DNA of 64,000 bases from Cepaea nemoralis (lineage: Eukaryota > Mollusca > Gastropoda > Stylommatophora > Helicidae). The notes under the pieces were generated by a model that had not been told where the DNA came from, did no database searches, and was given only the letters and a program-made list of their open reading frames with translations. Both the position numbers and the translations under genes were made by a program. Where the stretch lies: positions 431,001-495,000 of the forward strand of contig JACEFZ010003503.1 in NCBI GenBank assembly GCA_014155875.1, given 5' to 3'. Positions 21,780 through 34,564 of this stretch are shown piece by piece; positions within the stretch are counted from its first letter, which is position 1, and every line of letters starts with the position of its first letter.

Positions 21780-22200
21780 GCTCCAGGATGCGTTCCTGAG
21801 TACATGTCCTTTGCGTTGCTGTGATGGTCTTGGACGCAGAGTGCCGCCCCGCAAGCATTGACGATTAATCTAGGGATCCTCAAGGTTATCATCATTACCC
21901 CTAGGACAATCAAACGATCCACCTCTCTGACATTGGGAAGAATGATCCTTTCATCACCCTCAGATATGGAGAGATCCAAATAAACCTTCTGACATTTATA
22001 TCAGGCTGAGGTAGTCATCCACCTTCCCTGGCGAGTCTGTCGACTTCTTCACATTCAGAAATGTTGCAGTGTGAGGGGATCCATTCTATTACAACCCTTT
22101 TGGATATCTGAAATAGCTCATGTTGTGCTGCTCTTAGGTATGTTAGTTCAGCACTGTTTCTGCTTTTTATGATTGAAACACTGACTTCGCATCAGTAAAG
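21780..22200 (-). pseudogene. Degraded LINE RNase H fragment
   Basis: The minus strand from 22200 reads FTDAKSVFQ, shifts frame once, then reads ELTYLRAAQHELFQISKRVV and IEWIPSHCNISECEEVDRLA. IEWIPSHC...DRLA is the last part of the RNase H domain of I/Nimb-type LINEs (compare IQWIPSHCGVPGNDRADQLA in J2). Downstream is decayed beyond recognition. It is an old, isolated fragment. Confidence 0.6.
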
Positions 22201-22227
22201 AGAGCGAAAGACTTGAGTGGGTTACAA

Positions 22228-22322
22228 GAAATAAGGTAAACTACTGAACGTTAAATTTCTTAGAAAATAACAAAACGGATAATAAATGCTTGTGTTGATT
22301 GCGACGTCAGGTAAAGGATACT
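22228..22322 (+). mobile_element. SINE family 1, 3' fragment
   Basis: Matches only the body of the SINE: GGTAAACTACTGAACGT, TTGATTGCGACGTC and GGTAAAGGATAC. The tRNA-like head is missing. Confidence 0.5.
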
Positions 22323-22389
22323 TTTGAGATTTTAATTTTAAAAACTGTAGCAAGAAATTTTAGTACGTGTCAAATCTTGTTTGTCCTTA

Positions 22390-23129
22390 TCTTATATATA
22401 AAAGGCGATCTCCGTCTGTCTGTCTGTATGTCCATATGTCCTTTATGCGCTCGCGAACGGCTCATCCGATTGAGATGAAATTTTCTACACGTCTTCCTTT
22501 CATTCCAGCGCAGCCCACTGTCATATTTTATTAGTGTGAAATCGGCTGCTTACCCAATATTATTTCATTTTTCATTTTTCATTATAATTTCATATATCGC
22601 AGGGGACCTAACTCTGTAAAAGTTATTTCAAGAGGCATAACTTTTCTGTATAACTTATAGTCATATTGTGGCATCGTTTCCAAAGATTTATAAACTCTTT
22701 GTCCATTGTTATGTACCGGCATATGAGTTATAATAAATAATGATACAATCTTTAAGGCATTTTCAAAGTTTTCATAAAAATAATGCACAATGCATAACAT
22801 TGTAACTCATCTTTTTATGTTTAAGAAGTTACTGTAGTCATGCAGGTGATTAGAAAGAGTTTTCATTAAAAATAATGGATGGTGTGTGGAAGGACATTCT
22901 TTTAAGTTACTTTTTTTGTTGTATGAATTTAATGAGAACTTATATGACTACTTATATGAATTAAATGAGATGCTCCCCACCAGGGACTGGGCGAAGCCGG
23001 ACAGGGTCAGACAGACAGATAGACAGACAGACAGACAGATAGACAGTCGGGAACAGGAACTTATATGACTACTTATATAAATTAAATGAGATGCTTCACA
23101 CCAGGAGCTGGGCGATGCCGGGCCGGGTC

Positions 23130-23202
<73 letters not shown>

Positions 23203-23298
23203 GTCGGTAACGGGAACGAGAACTTATATGACTACTTATATGAATTAAATGAGATGCTCCCCACCAGGGTCTGGGCGAAGCCGGGCAGGGTCAGCTAG
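22390..23298 (+). mobile_element. Helitron-like non-autonomous element
   Basis: The left end is TCTTATATATAAAAGG, preceded by A. It is followed by GTCTGTCTGTCTGTATGTCC and CGCTCGCGAACGGCTC...GATGAAATTTTC, a signature I associate with widespread Helitron 5' ends. The right end is GGGCGAAGCCGGGCAGGGTC, then AGCTAG before T, fitting the CTRR terminus and A/T insertion site of Helitrons. No Rep/helicase is present. The 3' end is present three times in tandem (near 22930-23050, 23055-23210 and 23215-23298). (CAGA)n lies between copies. Confidence 0.6.
23008..23202. repeat. (CAGA)n microsatellites inside the Helitron-like element
   Basis: Two CAGA tracts (about 23008-23045 and 23128-23202), each directly after a GGGTCAGACAG junction, where the terminal CTAG would otherwise be. 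Confidence 0.9.
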
Positions 23299-23688
23299 TT
23301 GTCTTTATAAAATTGTTTAAAGTATATTTCAACTTATGGAACTTGTTTACACGTCTTGATTCGTATCTGGCATATGGCGATAGTACTATATGTTTTACAG
23401 ACCAATCAGCACTGGTTTCTTGGCAAGATTATATCAGTAGTTTGCCAATACATGCCGGCCGCCTTTACTTCTGAGGACATTTTCTGGTATATAATTTTGG
23501 TTGGGTCCATCTGGGAGCCCATATTAATTATATAATCAATCTCGAAGCGAATTTAAACGTACGACCACAGGGCCACCCAAGCGATGTTTTAGTAAATTCC
23601 AAATACAATGAACACATAAGTGCCAATGTGTGCCACCCTATATGGATTAGAATTCTTCTCCTTCTTCTTTCGTTCGCCTGAAATACAT

Positions 23689-24546
23689 CTATAACTGCAA
23701 TGTTGTCTCTTGTATGAATCTAACAGTCTTTTTTAGTTCACTCAGCAGTCCATAGAGTTTATCTTCCACTGTTGTCTCTCTAGGCCAGAAGGTTCGCCTG
23801 GATATGTTGTAGTTTGGGCAATCCTGGAGTATGTGCTCTGCTGTCTGCGACGCCAAACCACATGTGCACATGGCTGAGTCACCAATCTTGAATTTTGTAT
23901 ACATGTGGTTGCGTAATCTATTGTGTCCTGTTCTGAGGCGCAGAAGACTGACCTGTTCTGGTCTGTCCATAACGTGGTAGTCGTCTTGAGTAAGGTTTGG
24001 TGGCCTTCTGACTGATTTTAGCATTCTTTTCTTTTGGTGGTATGTAATGGGCACATCAAGTTCTTCTTTTGCTCCTTCCTTAGCCAATCGATCAGCTCTG
24101 TCGTTTCCGGGGACTCCACAGTGGGATGGTATCCACTGTATGGTGACCTTACGCTGACTGCTAAGTTCAGAAAGTAGTGTCCTTAGAACTGGCAATTTCC
24201 CAGACAGGAGAGCCTCTATTAAGGATTTTGCATCTGTCAGTATCACCACAGGTTGTGTACCATGACTGGTATTTTGTTATTTCTCTGTTGCTATCTTGAT
24301 TGCCTCAATTTCAGCATCGTAGTTATGGTAGTACTTTCCTGTTGGAACTCTGGCCGTGTATCTAGTATTATTTGGGTATTCTATGTATACTTCAGCAGCT
24401 CCTCCATTTCGAACAGCATTTTGTGCTGACCCATCTGTGTAGACTCGGATCCAGAGATCCTGTGGGTATTCGTCATCAAGGAAACTGAGAGTAGCTGTTC
24501 TGCGCTGTACACTGTTCTGTTCTTCCTTGTCAAATATTCCTCTCAC
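23689..24546 (-). pseudogene. RNase H and C-terminus of LINE J1
   Basis: RNase H is split by a frameshift near 24250-24277. Upstream part: WIRVYTDGSAQNAV (catalytic Asp) and NYDAEIEAIKIA (Glu). Downstream part: ILTDAKSLIEALLSG (Asp) and IQWIPSHCGVPGNDRADRLA. A C-terminal HLRTGHNRLR-like/Cys-His region (LRTGHNRLRNHMYTKF, MCTCG, EHILQDCPNY) matches the usual end of I/Jockey-type LINE ORF2 proteins. Confidence 0.85.
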
Positions 24547-24818
24547 TTTTGTCTGGATTTGTAGCTATAGTCTATGTTCATCGTTCCACGTGGTTCGCTC
24601 TGGAATTGTTGTCAGGGGGATACCAACTGTGGGAAGATCGATGGTTTCTCTGCAGAGTTATTTGGCCTGGTGGATGAAACTACTCTTTTCAACCGCCCCA
24701 TAGCTAAGTTTTCAAATCGGTTCTTCATAGGGTGGCCAGGCAAGCTGAGGAACTTTTCTGCTTGTATGAGTGTTTTTGTATCTCTGCCTTCTCTTAGAGC
24801 TTGTGTCCTCCGCATTTT

Positions 24819-26504
<1,686 letters not shown>

Positions 26505-26753
26505 GCCGGTCTCCCTGGCCTAGAGTTTAGCGACTTTCTCCGTAATCCCGTATATCCACGTAAGGAACGTAACTTGCGCGAGAATAAGTAGCGGTTCTCG
26601 CCGTGTTGGTAACTTAGGGGTATGTGAGCCGGCCACTCAGAAAGCAAAGGCAAACTACTGAGCGTAATCTTGCAAAGAAATCAACAGTCAGATGAAAGAT
26701 GCTGATATTGACAGCGATGTCCTGTAAAGGATATGCCAAAAAAAAAAAAAAAA
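26505..26753 (+). mobile_element. tRNA-derived SINE, family 1 (plus, near full length)
   Basis: Head GCCGGTCTCCCTGGCCTAGA (box A region), then TTTCTCCGTAATCCCG, a decayed box B (GCGGTTCTCGCC) and GTGAGCCGGCCACTCAGAAAG. The body GGCAAACTACTGAGCGTAAT, CTTGC...AAGAAATCAAC and GTCCTGTAAAGGATAT follow, with an A-run tail at 26738-26753. About 250 bp long. The body's last part resembles the 3' end motif shared by RTE/BovB-type LINEs and their SINEs. Confidence 0.78.
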
Positions 26754-26850
26754 CCGGTGCAGGGGCTGAACCCACTGCCTCGACATCAACACACCGGAAG
26801 TTTAAAAGCGAGCACCCTGATAATTCTGCCATGCTGACCCCATGTACGAC
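26754..26850 (-). repeat. tRNA-like repeat, family 2
   Basis: The minus strand reads GGGGTCAGCATGGCAGAATT...GCTCGCTTTTAAACTTCCGG, then TGTGTTGATGTCGAGGCAGT, GGGTTCAGCCCCTGCACC. The last part is box B-like. Related copies are at 33150-33235, 37044-37110 and 63045-63125. It resembles a decayed tRNA-derived SINE head, not a working tRNA gene. Confidence 0.5.
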
Positions 26851-27246
26851 AATGAAACCACAAATGTTGAACGTAGGTGACTTTGCTGACTGCAGGACTT
26901 TGCGATCAGCCCCAATACCAGGTTAATTTTCTAAGCAATTTTACGCTCAGTAGAACGAAGGTACATTGCTAATATTATGTTAGGGATGTTATGAGAATCC
27001 CAAGAGACGACGGAGCTGGACAAAGATGATTAATTTCTTGGGACATTTTGGAGAGGCTAACCACCCAATCATTACTGTGTTGTCCGACAGAGCTGTAAAT
27101 CTTCATGACAAGATGGGACGAAAGGGGAAAATGTCCTGCTTATAGTAAAAGGTATATCTTTATACACGGTCAAAGCAGCCAGATAGCTGCTGATGCTATA
27201 TCCACTTAATTTTCATTGTCCACGACTTGCGTAGAGTTAGTTAGTT

Positions 27247-27476
27247 GCATATCCTTCACGGGACGTCGCAGTCAACCCCAGCATTCTTTGGCTATTTGTG
27301 ATCTCTTGGCAAGTTTAATAATTTGCCATTGCTTTCTGGAAAGACCAGCACACATAAGATTGTAGGAATGCCTACGCAAGGCAATCTGCTACCAAATCGC
27401 CTGCAGTTGTGTTTCGAAGGCGGTAACGCGGGATTACGAACTGCGTTAGTCACCCTTTCGCCTCAGCGCCGGCTTA
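27247..27476 (-). mobile_element. SINE family 1, diverged copy (minus)
   Basis: The plus strand shows ATATCCTTCACGGGACGTCG, then GTCAACCCCAGCATTCTTTG, CTTGGCAAG, GCCATTGCTTTCTGG, and a remnant of the head (GGTAACGCGGGATTACG, GCGCCGGC). More diverged than the copies at 26505 and 43461. Confidence 0.6.
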
Positions 27477-27501
27477 GGGTAGCTGAAAAAATTCGTGGGA
27501 A

Positions 27502-27590
27502 CTGTTATGATGTGAACTAGCTACTTTCTATCGTGAACAAAATATACTGTTATGATATGAACTAGCTACTTTTTATCGTGAACAAAATAT
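27502..27590 (+). repeat. Tandem duplication, about 45 bp x 2
   Basis: Two near-identical units, each with GTTATGATRTGAACTAGCTA and ATCGTGAACAAAATAT. Confidence 0.85.
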
Positions 27591-28012
27591 TCATCAAAGC
27601 TCCACTATGAATGCAGCAATTCAAAGAAATCGTCGTCCCAGTGTCTCTGCCTCCAGAATCTGTACTCAAGCTGGAGGACTTGGATCCGAGCAGCATTTGA
27701 TTAATGTAACAGCTACGGTAAGACTGATAACGTTGTTAGTAGTTCCAGAGAACACGAAGATCCATTGGTTAAAGTAATCAAGCAGCTATTTTCAAGCAAT
27801 ACCTTGTCTGAAAGCCCCATTTGTAACAAGCCCAACTTCAGGACCATACCAGCAACAATGGCTCAACTTTCAATAGAATGTTTAGAACTATGTCCATGTC
27901 TTAAACTTGTGAAATCCCTTCCTTTTCTCTATTAACCCTACTCCATTACACCTCATCAAAGAAGTTATAATTAGGGCCCATCCCATCCCCTCAACAGAGA
28001 AGTTATAATTAT
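27591..28012. other. No gene recognised
   Basis: Unique-looking sequence between SINE debris and the segmental duplication. It holds a short local duplication (AAGTTATAATTAGGGCCCAT-type, near 27963 and 28001). Confidence 0.5.
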
Positions 28013-28081
28013 GGCCCATCCCATCCCTCAGATTAATAATCCTGTAAACGATTCAGCCACATTTCGGCTATTAATCTGAAA

Positions 28082-30347
28082 TGATGCAGGTAACAAATTA
28101 ATTGAATTTTGCACAGAAAATGAGTTAACGATAGCCAACACACTTTTTAAACAACACTCAAGAAGACTCTTCACATGGAAGTCTCCGGACAGTATGACCA
28201 AAAATCAGATAGACTATATTTTTATGTAAAGAAGATGGAGATCAAGCATAACATCTGCAAAAAACCCAACGAAGTGCAGACTGTGATACAGATCATCAGC
28301 TATTAGAAGCAGATCTAAAATTAAAACTAAAAAAGCTTACCCGAGGACCAAGGCCACTTCGGTTTGATCTCACAATAATACCGGATGCATACAACGTAGA
28401 AGTGAGGAATCGTTTTGGGATCTTGATGTCTGTACAAGAGGAAATGACACCTGATGAACTAGCGGTGCAAGCTAGAGATATCTTGATAACTGCAGCCAAG
28501 GATTTAATTCCGACCAGGACTAAGCAACATAAGCCATGGATTACATCAGACACGTTACAATTAATAAAACAACGAAGGGAACTGAAAAAGAAAGGAGGTG
28601 AATCTGATAACAAGCAAGATGAAGTATACATCTTTAACACGAGAAATAAGAAAGTACACATTAAAGGACAGAAACCAATATATACAAGATTGTTGTATTA
28701 AAATAGAGCAATATCATAAGAATGGAAGAGATTACGAAATATTCAAAGAAATGAAGTTATTGACAAGAAATGTTCAACCTCAATTAAATGTTATCTGTGA
28801 CAAGTTGAGAAATACCTTAACAGTAGACAAATTCTAGAAAGATGGCACGAATACCGCAGTGGAATGAATGATATGAATGACTGTGAGGATATGAATGATA
28901 TACAACCAACGACAGCAGAGACAGAACCTGAACCCTCATTAGATGAAATTGCATGGACAATAAAGAACCTGAAGAATGGTAAATCACCAGTATGTGATGA
29001 GATACCAGCTGAACTAATTAAAGCGGGAGGGGAAGAAAGCATACAAATCTATCACGCATTTTGTAAAAAAGATTTGGAAATATGGTATATGAACTATCTT
29101 TATTCCAATACCAAAAAAGGGCAACCTGAAATTATGCACCAACTATAGAAATGTTGCCCTGATCAGTTATGCAAGTAAAATTCTACTAAAAATCATAATG
29201 GGAAGACTTCCTAAGAAAATGGAAGAAGAGCTTAACGTGGTTCAAGCTGGATTTAAACAAGGAAGAGGAACAAGAGATCACATACTCAACAAGAGTTTAA
29301 TAATAGAGAAGCGCAGAGAATTTAATGTAAACCTATTCTCATGTTTTGTGGATTAATCAAAGGCATTTGACTGTGTACGTCATCAGAAACTTTGGGAAAT
29401 AATGAAGAATATGGGCTTTCGATTACATGTAGTACAACTCATAAAAATGCTCTATATAGACGAACACGCCATGGTTAGAATAGATAGCGAGACATCAGAT
29501 TGCTTTGACATCAAGCAAGGAGTCCGTCAGATCTGTGTGCTGTCACCCTATTTGGAAATACCAGAGATTCGATATGCTAATGATACAGTATTGCTGTCCA
29601 TATCACAGAATGGTATAGACAATTTAATAACCTCAACCCAAAGAAATAGTGAAAATCATAACTTATATAGTAACATAGCAAAAATAAAGATAATGCATAC
29701 AGATAAAACCACTACGGAGAAAGAAATATATGTTAATGAGGAAAGATTGGAGGCGGTGGAAAATTTTGAATATCTTGGGTCATTGATTACCAACAATGGT
29801 GACACAATGAAAGAAATTAAACGACGACTATCAGTTGCTCTTCAGAGACTAAAACAACTGAATAAATTATGGATTGGGACAGATAGAACTACAAAAATTA
29901 GAGTTTTAAGAGCATGCATATTTCCCATTGCAACATACACCTTTGAGACCTGGACACTTACTAAACAAGCTGAACAGCGCATAAATGCCTTTGAATACAA
30001 ATGTTATAGACGGGTTTTAAGAATATCTTGGGAAAAAAAAATAACAAATGCATCCACACCTCAAGAGCTGAATATTGAAGCGGGTTTGGCTATTAAAGAC
30101 GATAAAACAAAGAAAATTCAAATATGTTGGTCACTTGAAACGTCATGAAAGGTTGGAGAGAATAATAATGGAGGGGTATATGCCTGGGAAGAGAGGAAGA
30201 GGAAGGCCAAAGAGAAGATGGGTGCAGGATGTGGCGGATGATCTCCAGATGGGTGTATCGGACGCGGGGCATCTTGCTTGTGATCGAGAAGATTTCCGGA
30301 AGGTTGTTATGGGAGCGAGGTTCTGCAAAGGACATGCTACTGAATGA
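28082..30347 (+). pseudogene. Endonuclease-RT remnants of RTE copy A1
   Basis: In order: end of the AP endonuclease (28085-28330), linker region (28400-28840: LAVQARDILITAAKDLIPTR, HKPWITSDTLQLIKQRRELK), RT N-part (28864-29140: IKNLKNGKSPVCDEIPAELI), fingers/palm broken by stops (29150-29400: VVQAGFKQGRGTRDHI), palm (29402-29680: IKQGVRQICVLSPY; catalytic box readable as RYANDTVLLS, with Asn for the first Asp) and the thumb/C-terminus (LGSLITNNGDTMKEIKRRLS, WTLTKQAEQRINAFEYKCYR, GRGRPKRRWVQDVADDLQMG). YAND and at least five frame breaks make it inactive. Confidence 0.88.
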
Positions 30348-30358
30348 ATGAATGAATG
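28082..30358 (+). mobile_element. RTE-clade (BovB-like) LINE, copy A1, 5'-truncated
   Basis: It begins inside the AP-endonuclease domain (DAGNKLIEFCTENELTIANT, then NQIDYIF) and ends in a (TGAA)n tail. AATCTGAAA at 28073-28081 and 30359-30367 is the target-site duplication. Layout and motif wording match BovB/RTE proteins (endonuclease-RT, no RNase H). Numerous shifts and stops. Confidence 0.88.
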
Positions 30359-30452
30359 AATCTGAAAGGGGTTATTGTCTATAGGGATAATGTTGAGAGT
30401 GAGTTAAATGTAGCCCGTGACATTGCGCTTGCCATTGCGTTTACAAAACAGT

Positions 30453-31757
30453 AAAGTGTATCATCATTTCATCTGGTTCCTCTTGTACCTTGAGGGATTA
30501 AAATGAAAACTTTACATGCTTTTTGTGTGGGTGAATGTATTCTGAAGAAGTATAGAACAAATGTATCATTTTTCGATGTAGTCACCACTGAATCTTTGGG
30601 TTGTCCAAGAAGGCGGAAATCAAATGGATCTAGGTCTGGCGAGTACGGGGGAATGTTGTACACACTGAAAGTGGAGGTCTTCGATGGTTTCAACTGCTGC
30701 ACGGGCAGTATGGGGTCGAGTATTGTTGTGTTGCAAACGGACACTTTACTCAGAAGTCCACGTCGTTTGGATGTGATTGCGGGTCGAAGATGATTCATTA
30801 AAAAAACTGTATACGTATCACTGATGACAGTTTTCCCTCTTTGCATGTAGTCCTCTAAAATAACACCTTGTTCATCCCAAACAGAGAGCCAGCATAACCT
30901 TTCTAGCAGTTGACTGCGTGCGAAACCTCTTTGGTTTCAACGAGGAGTGATGGCGGCATTCCTTGCTCACTCTCTTCGTTTCCGGCTCTTGGTTGTGGAC
31001 CCAGGTTTCATCTCCAGTAACAATTCTTGAAAGGAAACCATCACCTTCTGCTTCAAAGCACTGGAAAAGCTCTTGACAAACATATATGCGTCGTTTTTTC
31101 AATTCTAGAGTAAGCTGCCGTGGTCGCCCACCTTGCATACCTTTGCCCGACTGTAGCACATCATGGATGAAATGATGTGCTGATCCTTGACTGATGTTAA
31201 GATTTACGCCAATGTCGCTCACGGTCAGTCTGCAGTTTCCCTGTACAAGGTCTTCAGCAGCTGTAATCGACTCTGGCGTCACTGCTCGGTGTGCCTGATC
31301 CCGGTCGTGAACATTCTGTCACAGAAGTCTTTTTGAAACTTCCTACTCCACGCATACACTTGCTGAACTGACAGGCATACATAACCATACTGGACCTTCA
31401 TTCGTCGACGAAGTTCTATAGGTTTCATCCCTTCACTGATTACGAAAAAAAAACGGATAACAGAACGCTGCTTCTCTTTGGTGCATGTCAAAAGTAGGGC
31501 AGCCTTCTTTAAACTGTGCTTAAGACGTCACCTAGTTAGTCTGCATCGTGATGTCACGCTCTTGATATCCTTAACAACAATACTAACAGGTTATAAGACA
31601 ACGGCGTGGTTATTGTAATTTCTCTCACACTTTTAAGGTTTTCAGTTTTCATTTGAAGTCCCCTCGAATAAACTGTAAAGTGTATCAACATCTCATCTTG
31701 TTCCTCTTGTACCTTGCGGTGTTGAGGTGGAATGTTATACACTGTAAAGTGTATTCT
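30453..31757 (-). mobile_element. Degenerate mariner-like DNA transposon M1, flanked by direct repeats
   Basis: Transposase remnants lie on the minus strand between 31491 and about 30490. The edges carry a direct repeat with TAAAGTGTATCA, CTCATCTGGTTCC and TCTTGTACCTTG (30453-30496 and 31673-31730, partial at 31740) instead of obvious terminal inverted repeats. The block is part of the segmental duplication; M2 is its partner. Confidence 0.7.
30490..31491 (-). pseudogene. Mariner transposase M1 (frameshifted)
   Basis: N-terminal helix-turn-helix (SEGMKPIELRRRMKVQYG, SVQQVYAWSRKFQ), second HTH (LTVSDIGVNLNISQGSAHHF), first catalytic Asp in VTGDETWVHNQEPETK, the mariner-typical block LKPKRFRTQSTARKVML, and the late catalytic block IPPYSPDLDPFDFRLLG. 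A 1-base shift near 30860 and others around 31279 break it. The family is Tc1/mariner (mariner branch, by GDETW and YSPDL..DF). Confidence 0.85.
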
Positions 31758-31904
31758 GTGGAATTATAGATATTCAACAATCTGCAAGATTAGTAAAATC
31801 CTTAGTGGTAAGCAGGCAACATTCGAAGAGGAGGGTCCAGAATCAAGTATTAATGATTTCATATGTTTCACCTAATGCCCAACAACTGCCTGTTGTTTAA
31901 AAGA

Positions 31905-32470
31905 GAGTTTCTTATGATAAATTTGCGCAAAGTGAAAAACGACAATAATTTGTTCCTTATGTTGAAATAATTGAAAATGACAAAAGGTGATTCTGTTTGT
32001 TTTCTTATTAAAAACTCGCGCAAAATGACAAAAGGCAATACTTTTGTTTGGTTTATTTTAATAAAATCGTGCAATGTGACAAAATGGATCGTTTTGTCTA
32101 TTTTCTTTCCTCCGAAGTCGGAGAGTGTCTGTCTGCATGGCGAGGAACCACCAGTCTGCACACCAATAAGCCAGACATGAGACAACTGATACTGAAACCT
32201 CAGGTCCTGTATGACATCACACTGATGTTGGACAGCAGGATGTCTTCATCCGACATACAGAACTTCGCGCTGGAGTACACATGCAGCGAACACAAGCAAG
32301 CAAGCAAGCATGTCTATTTTCTTATGATAAAAGCACGCAAAGTGACAAAAGGTGACACTTTGTTGTTTACTTATGATAAAATCACCCAGTGTTACAACAT
32401 GTGATTATCTTGTTTGTTTTCGTATGATAAAATCATGCAGAGTGATAATTATGTTTGTAATCACGCGACG
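31905..32470 (+). repeat. Degenerate tandem array, about 60-bp unit
   Basis: Around eight imperfect units share TTTCTTATGATAAAATCAYG, CAAAGTGACAAAAGG and TTTTGTTTG. The same array occurs at 61978-62360 in the second duplication copy. It is interrupted here by a 203-bp insertion. Confidence 0.75.
32108..32310 (+). mobile_element. Short LINE-tail-like insertion with (AAGC)n tail and 13-bp TSD
   Basis: TGTCTATTTTCTT occurs at 32095-32107 and again at 32311-32323. The 203 bp between ends in AAGCAAGCAAGCAAGCA and is absent from the matching place in duplication copy 2 (near 62180). A frame through it reads LKPQVLYDITLMLDSRMS. Shape and tail fit a severely 5'-truncated non-LTR retrotransposon of unidentified family. 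Confidence 0.75.
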
Positions 32471-32547
32471 TGTCAAAGGGTGATCATTCTTGTTTAAAAA
32501 CTTCAAAATATATGTAAAAATGAGTTAAAGACCAGATGATCAATTTC

Positions 32548-33040
<493 letters not shown>

Positions 33041-33149
33041 TTTCTCTCAGAGCGGCATGTCGAAAGCGTCACGCAGAACAAGAACTCCGTAACTACAGCG
33101 ACGACCCCCCTGTTATGAAATTACGACAAGTCAACAGTTTAGTACAGTT

Positions 33150-33234
33150 CACCGGTGTAGAGGTTTAACCCGTTGCCCTCAGCATCAGCACACCGGATGT
33201 TTAAGAACGAGCGTTATTATCCATTCGACCATGC

Positions 33235-33235
<1 letters not shown>
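33150..33235 (-). repeat. tRNA-like repeat, family 2
   Basis: The minus strand reads GCATGGTCGAATGGATAATA, GCTCGTTCTTAAACATCCGG, TGTGCTGATGCTGAGG and GGGTTAAACCTC (box B-like). Partner of 63045-63125 through the segmental duplication. Confidence 0.5.

Positions 33236-33290
<55 letters not shown>
33235..33290. repeat. (TTA)n microsatellite
   Basis: About 55 bp of TTA repeat next to the tRNA-like repeat. The counterpart in the other duplicate (63126-63159) is shorter and interrupted. Confidence 0.9.
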
Positions 33291-33719
33291 ATAATTATTA
33301 ATCGACGTCAAGGCACTCAAGACAATCTCACGTGTAATCAGTCTCTTCCAGCAGAAGTCTAAGGATGATTGTCCCTCTTGGAAGAAAGCTGATTAGCTAT
33401 ACATCTGAACTGTCTCGCCCACGTTCGTTTCGCCCAAATTTCATGCTCGATTCGCCATTTCAACAGCTGTCATCAAGAAGATCATTAAACATTTTGGGAC
33501 AACAATTGAATACCAGAAACAAAACAGGTATTTAGCCTGCAGTAGTTTGTTTTATTTGGGACAGATTAAGAAAAAAAAAATAACAGCTGCAGCCGGAAAT
33601 GACCAAATGAGATAAAACAGTTGGGTATGTGTGACACATGAACAGAAAGAAAACAAACACAGACACAGTGTATATACATTACAACAAACTTAAACCCAAT
33701 TAACAAAAATAATGAATGA

Positions 33720-33754
33720 GCACATAATAATAATAATAATACTAATAATACGAA

Positions 33755-33799
<45 letters not shown>

Positions 33800-33813
33800 C
33801 AATAATAATAATA

Positions 33814-33882
<69 letters not shown>

Positions 33883-33883
33883 C
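33720..33883. repeat. (TAA)n microsatellite, tail of LINE D
   Basis: About 160 bp of imperfect TAA repeat abutting the LINE D coding end. On the minus strand it is an (ATT)n tail. Confidence 0.9.
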
Positions 33884-34385
33884 ATTGATCGCCCAACGTT
33901 CTTATTGTGTAAATTTGACATTGATTGACAAGTCTGCTCGTGCAGCATGTTTGCTATTGATTTATGTCATGTCTCGCCATCTTACACGAGCACCAAAATT
34001 GTGGATCAGCTCCGCGATCTTGTCTCGACCATACCACGTGGCCAAGCCATCAAGTGTATTTACTTCTTTGCCTTGCCCTTGTTCTCTTCCCCTCGATCTT
34101 GCCAGTTGTCATCGAGTTCTCCAAGTTATTTCTTCTCAAAACGTGACCAAAAATATGTTGACTGTCTACGTCTAATTGCTCTAATCAGTGTACTATTTTC
34201 ATTTGTCTCCTGTAGTACTTGGTCATTGGTTTTTCTGTCTGTCTATGGTATTCTTCGCATTCTCCTCAGAAACCACATTTCTACTGCCATCAGATGTTTT
34301 TCTGCTTGTCTGGCTCATTGTTTACGCCTCACATCCATACAAAAGTCCAGACTCTAGTTTTCTGTTTATAGCGATCTTCATATAA
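33884..34385 (-). mobile_element. LINE D 3' end, copy D1 (minus)
   Basis: The minus strand encodes a non-LTR RT C-terminus: VEMWFLRRMRRIP, then a stop where W is expected, TLIRAIRRRQSTYFG and GKIEGKRTRGRQRSKYTDGL. Copies D2 (63664-64000) and D3 (39620-40170) match. The clade is uncertain, but the C-terminal wording is of the RTE type. Confidence 0.7.
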
Positions 34386-34564
34386 ATCGGATACGCTCTA
34401 AATATTGGCTATGATTAATTAAACATGAAAGCCTCGTCTAAATCCTAGACTCCAATTGAGTTCGCAATGTCAGCTAGATTTATTGGCTGGGTTTATTAGT
34501 ATGTGGCAGTACCAGCCAGACTATCTCTTTATCATTGTCCACAAATCGTGCATTGTATCATTCA
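34386..34564. other. Short spacer, nothing recognised
   Basis: Unique-looking AT-rich bases between LINE D1 and the minisatellite. Confidence 0.5.

Noticed and set aside
23008..23202. CAGA tracts considered as a CRISPR-like or regularly spaced array
   Set aside because: Simple tetranucleotide repeat in a eukaryotic transposon; no spacers.
26754..26850. tRNA gene
   Set aside because: Only box B-like and anticodon-arm-like segments are visible; acceptor pairing is absent and the sequence recurs as a dispersed repeat.
28296..28661. Minus-strand frame of 121 codons opposite the RTE linker region (also 43182-43451 and 44836-45156 on the antisense)
   Set aside because: Antisense shadow of the conserved LAVQARDILITAAKDLIP region; its recurrence reflects RTE homology.
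30093..30335. Antisense frames at the RTE 3' end (also 55388-55853)
   Set aside because: Shadows of the GRGRPKRRWVQDVADDLQ region.
33566..33948. Poly-Leu, poly-Tyr and poly-Ile frames resembling membrane segments
   Set aside because: Pure artefact of the (TAA)n repeat; no other coding signal.
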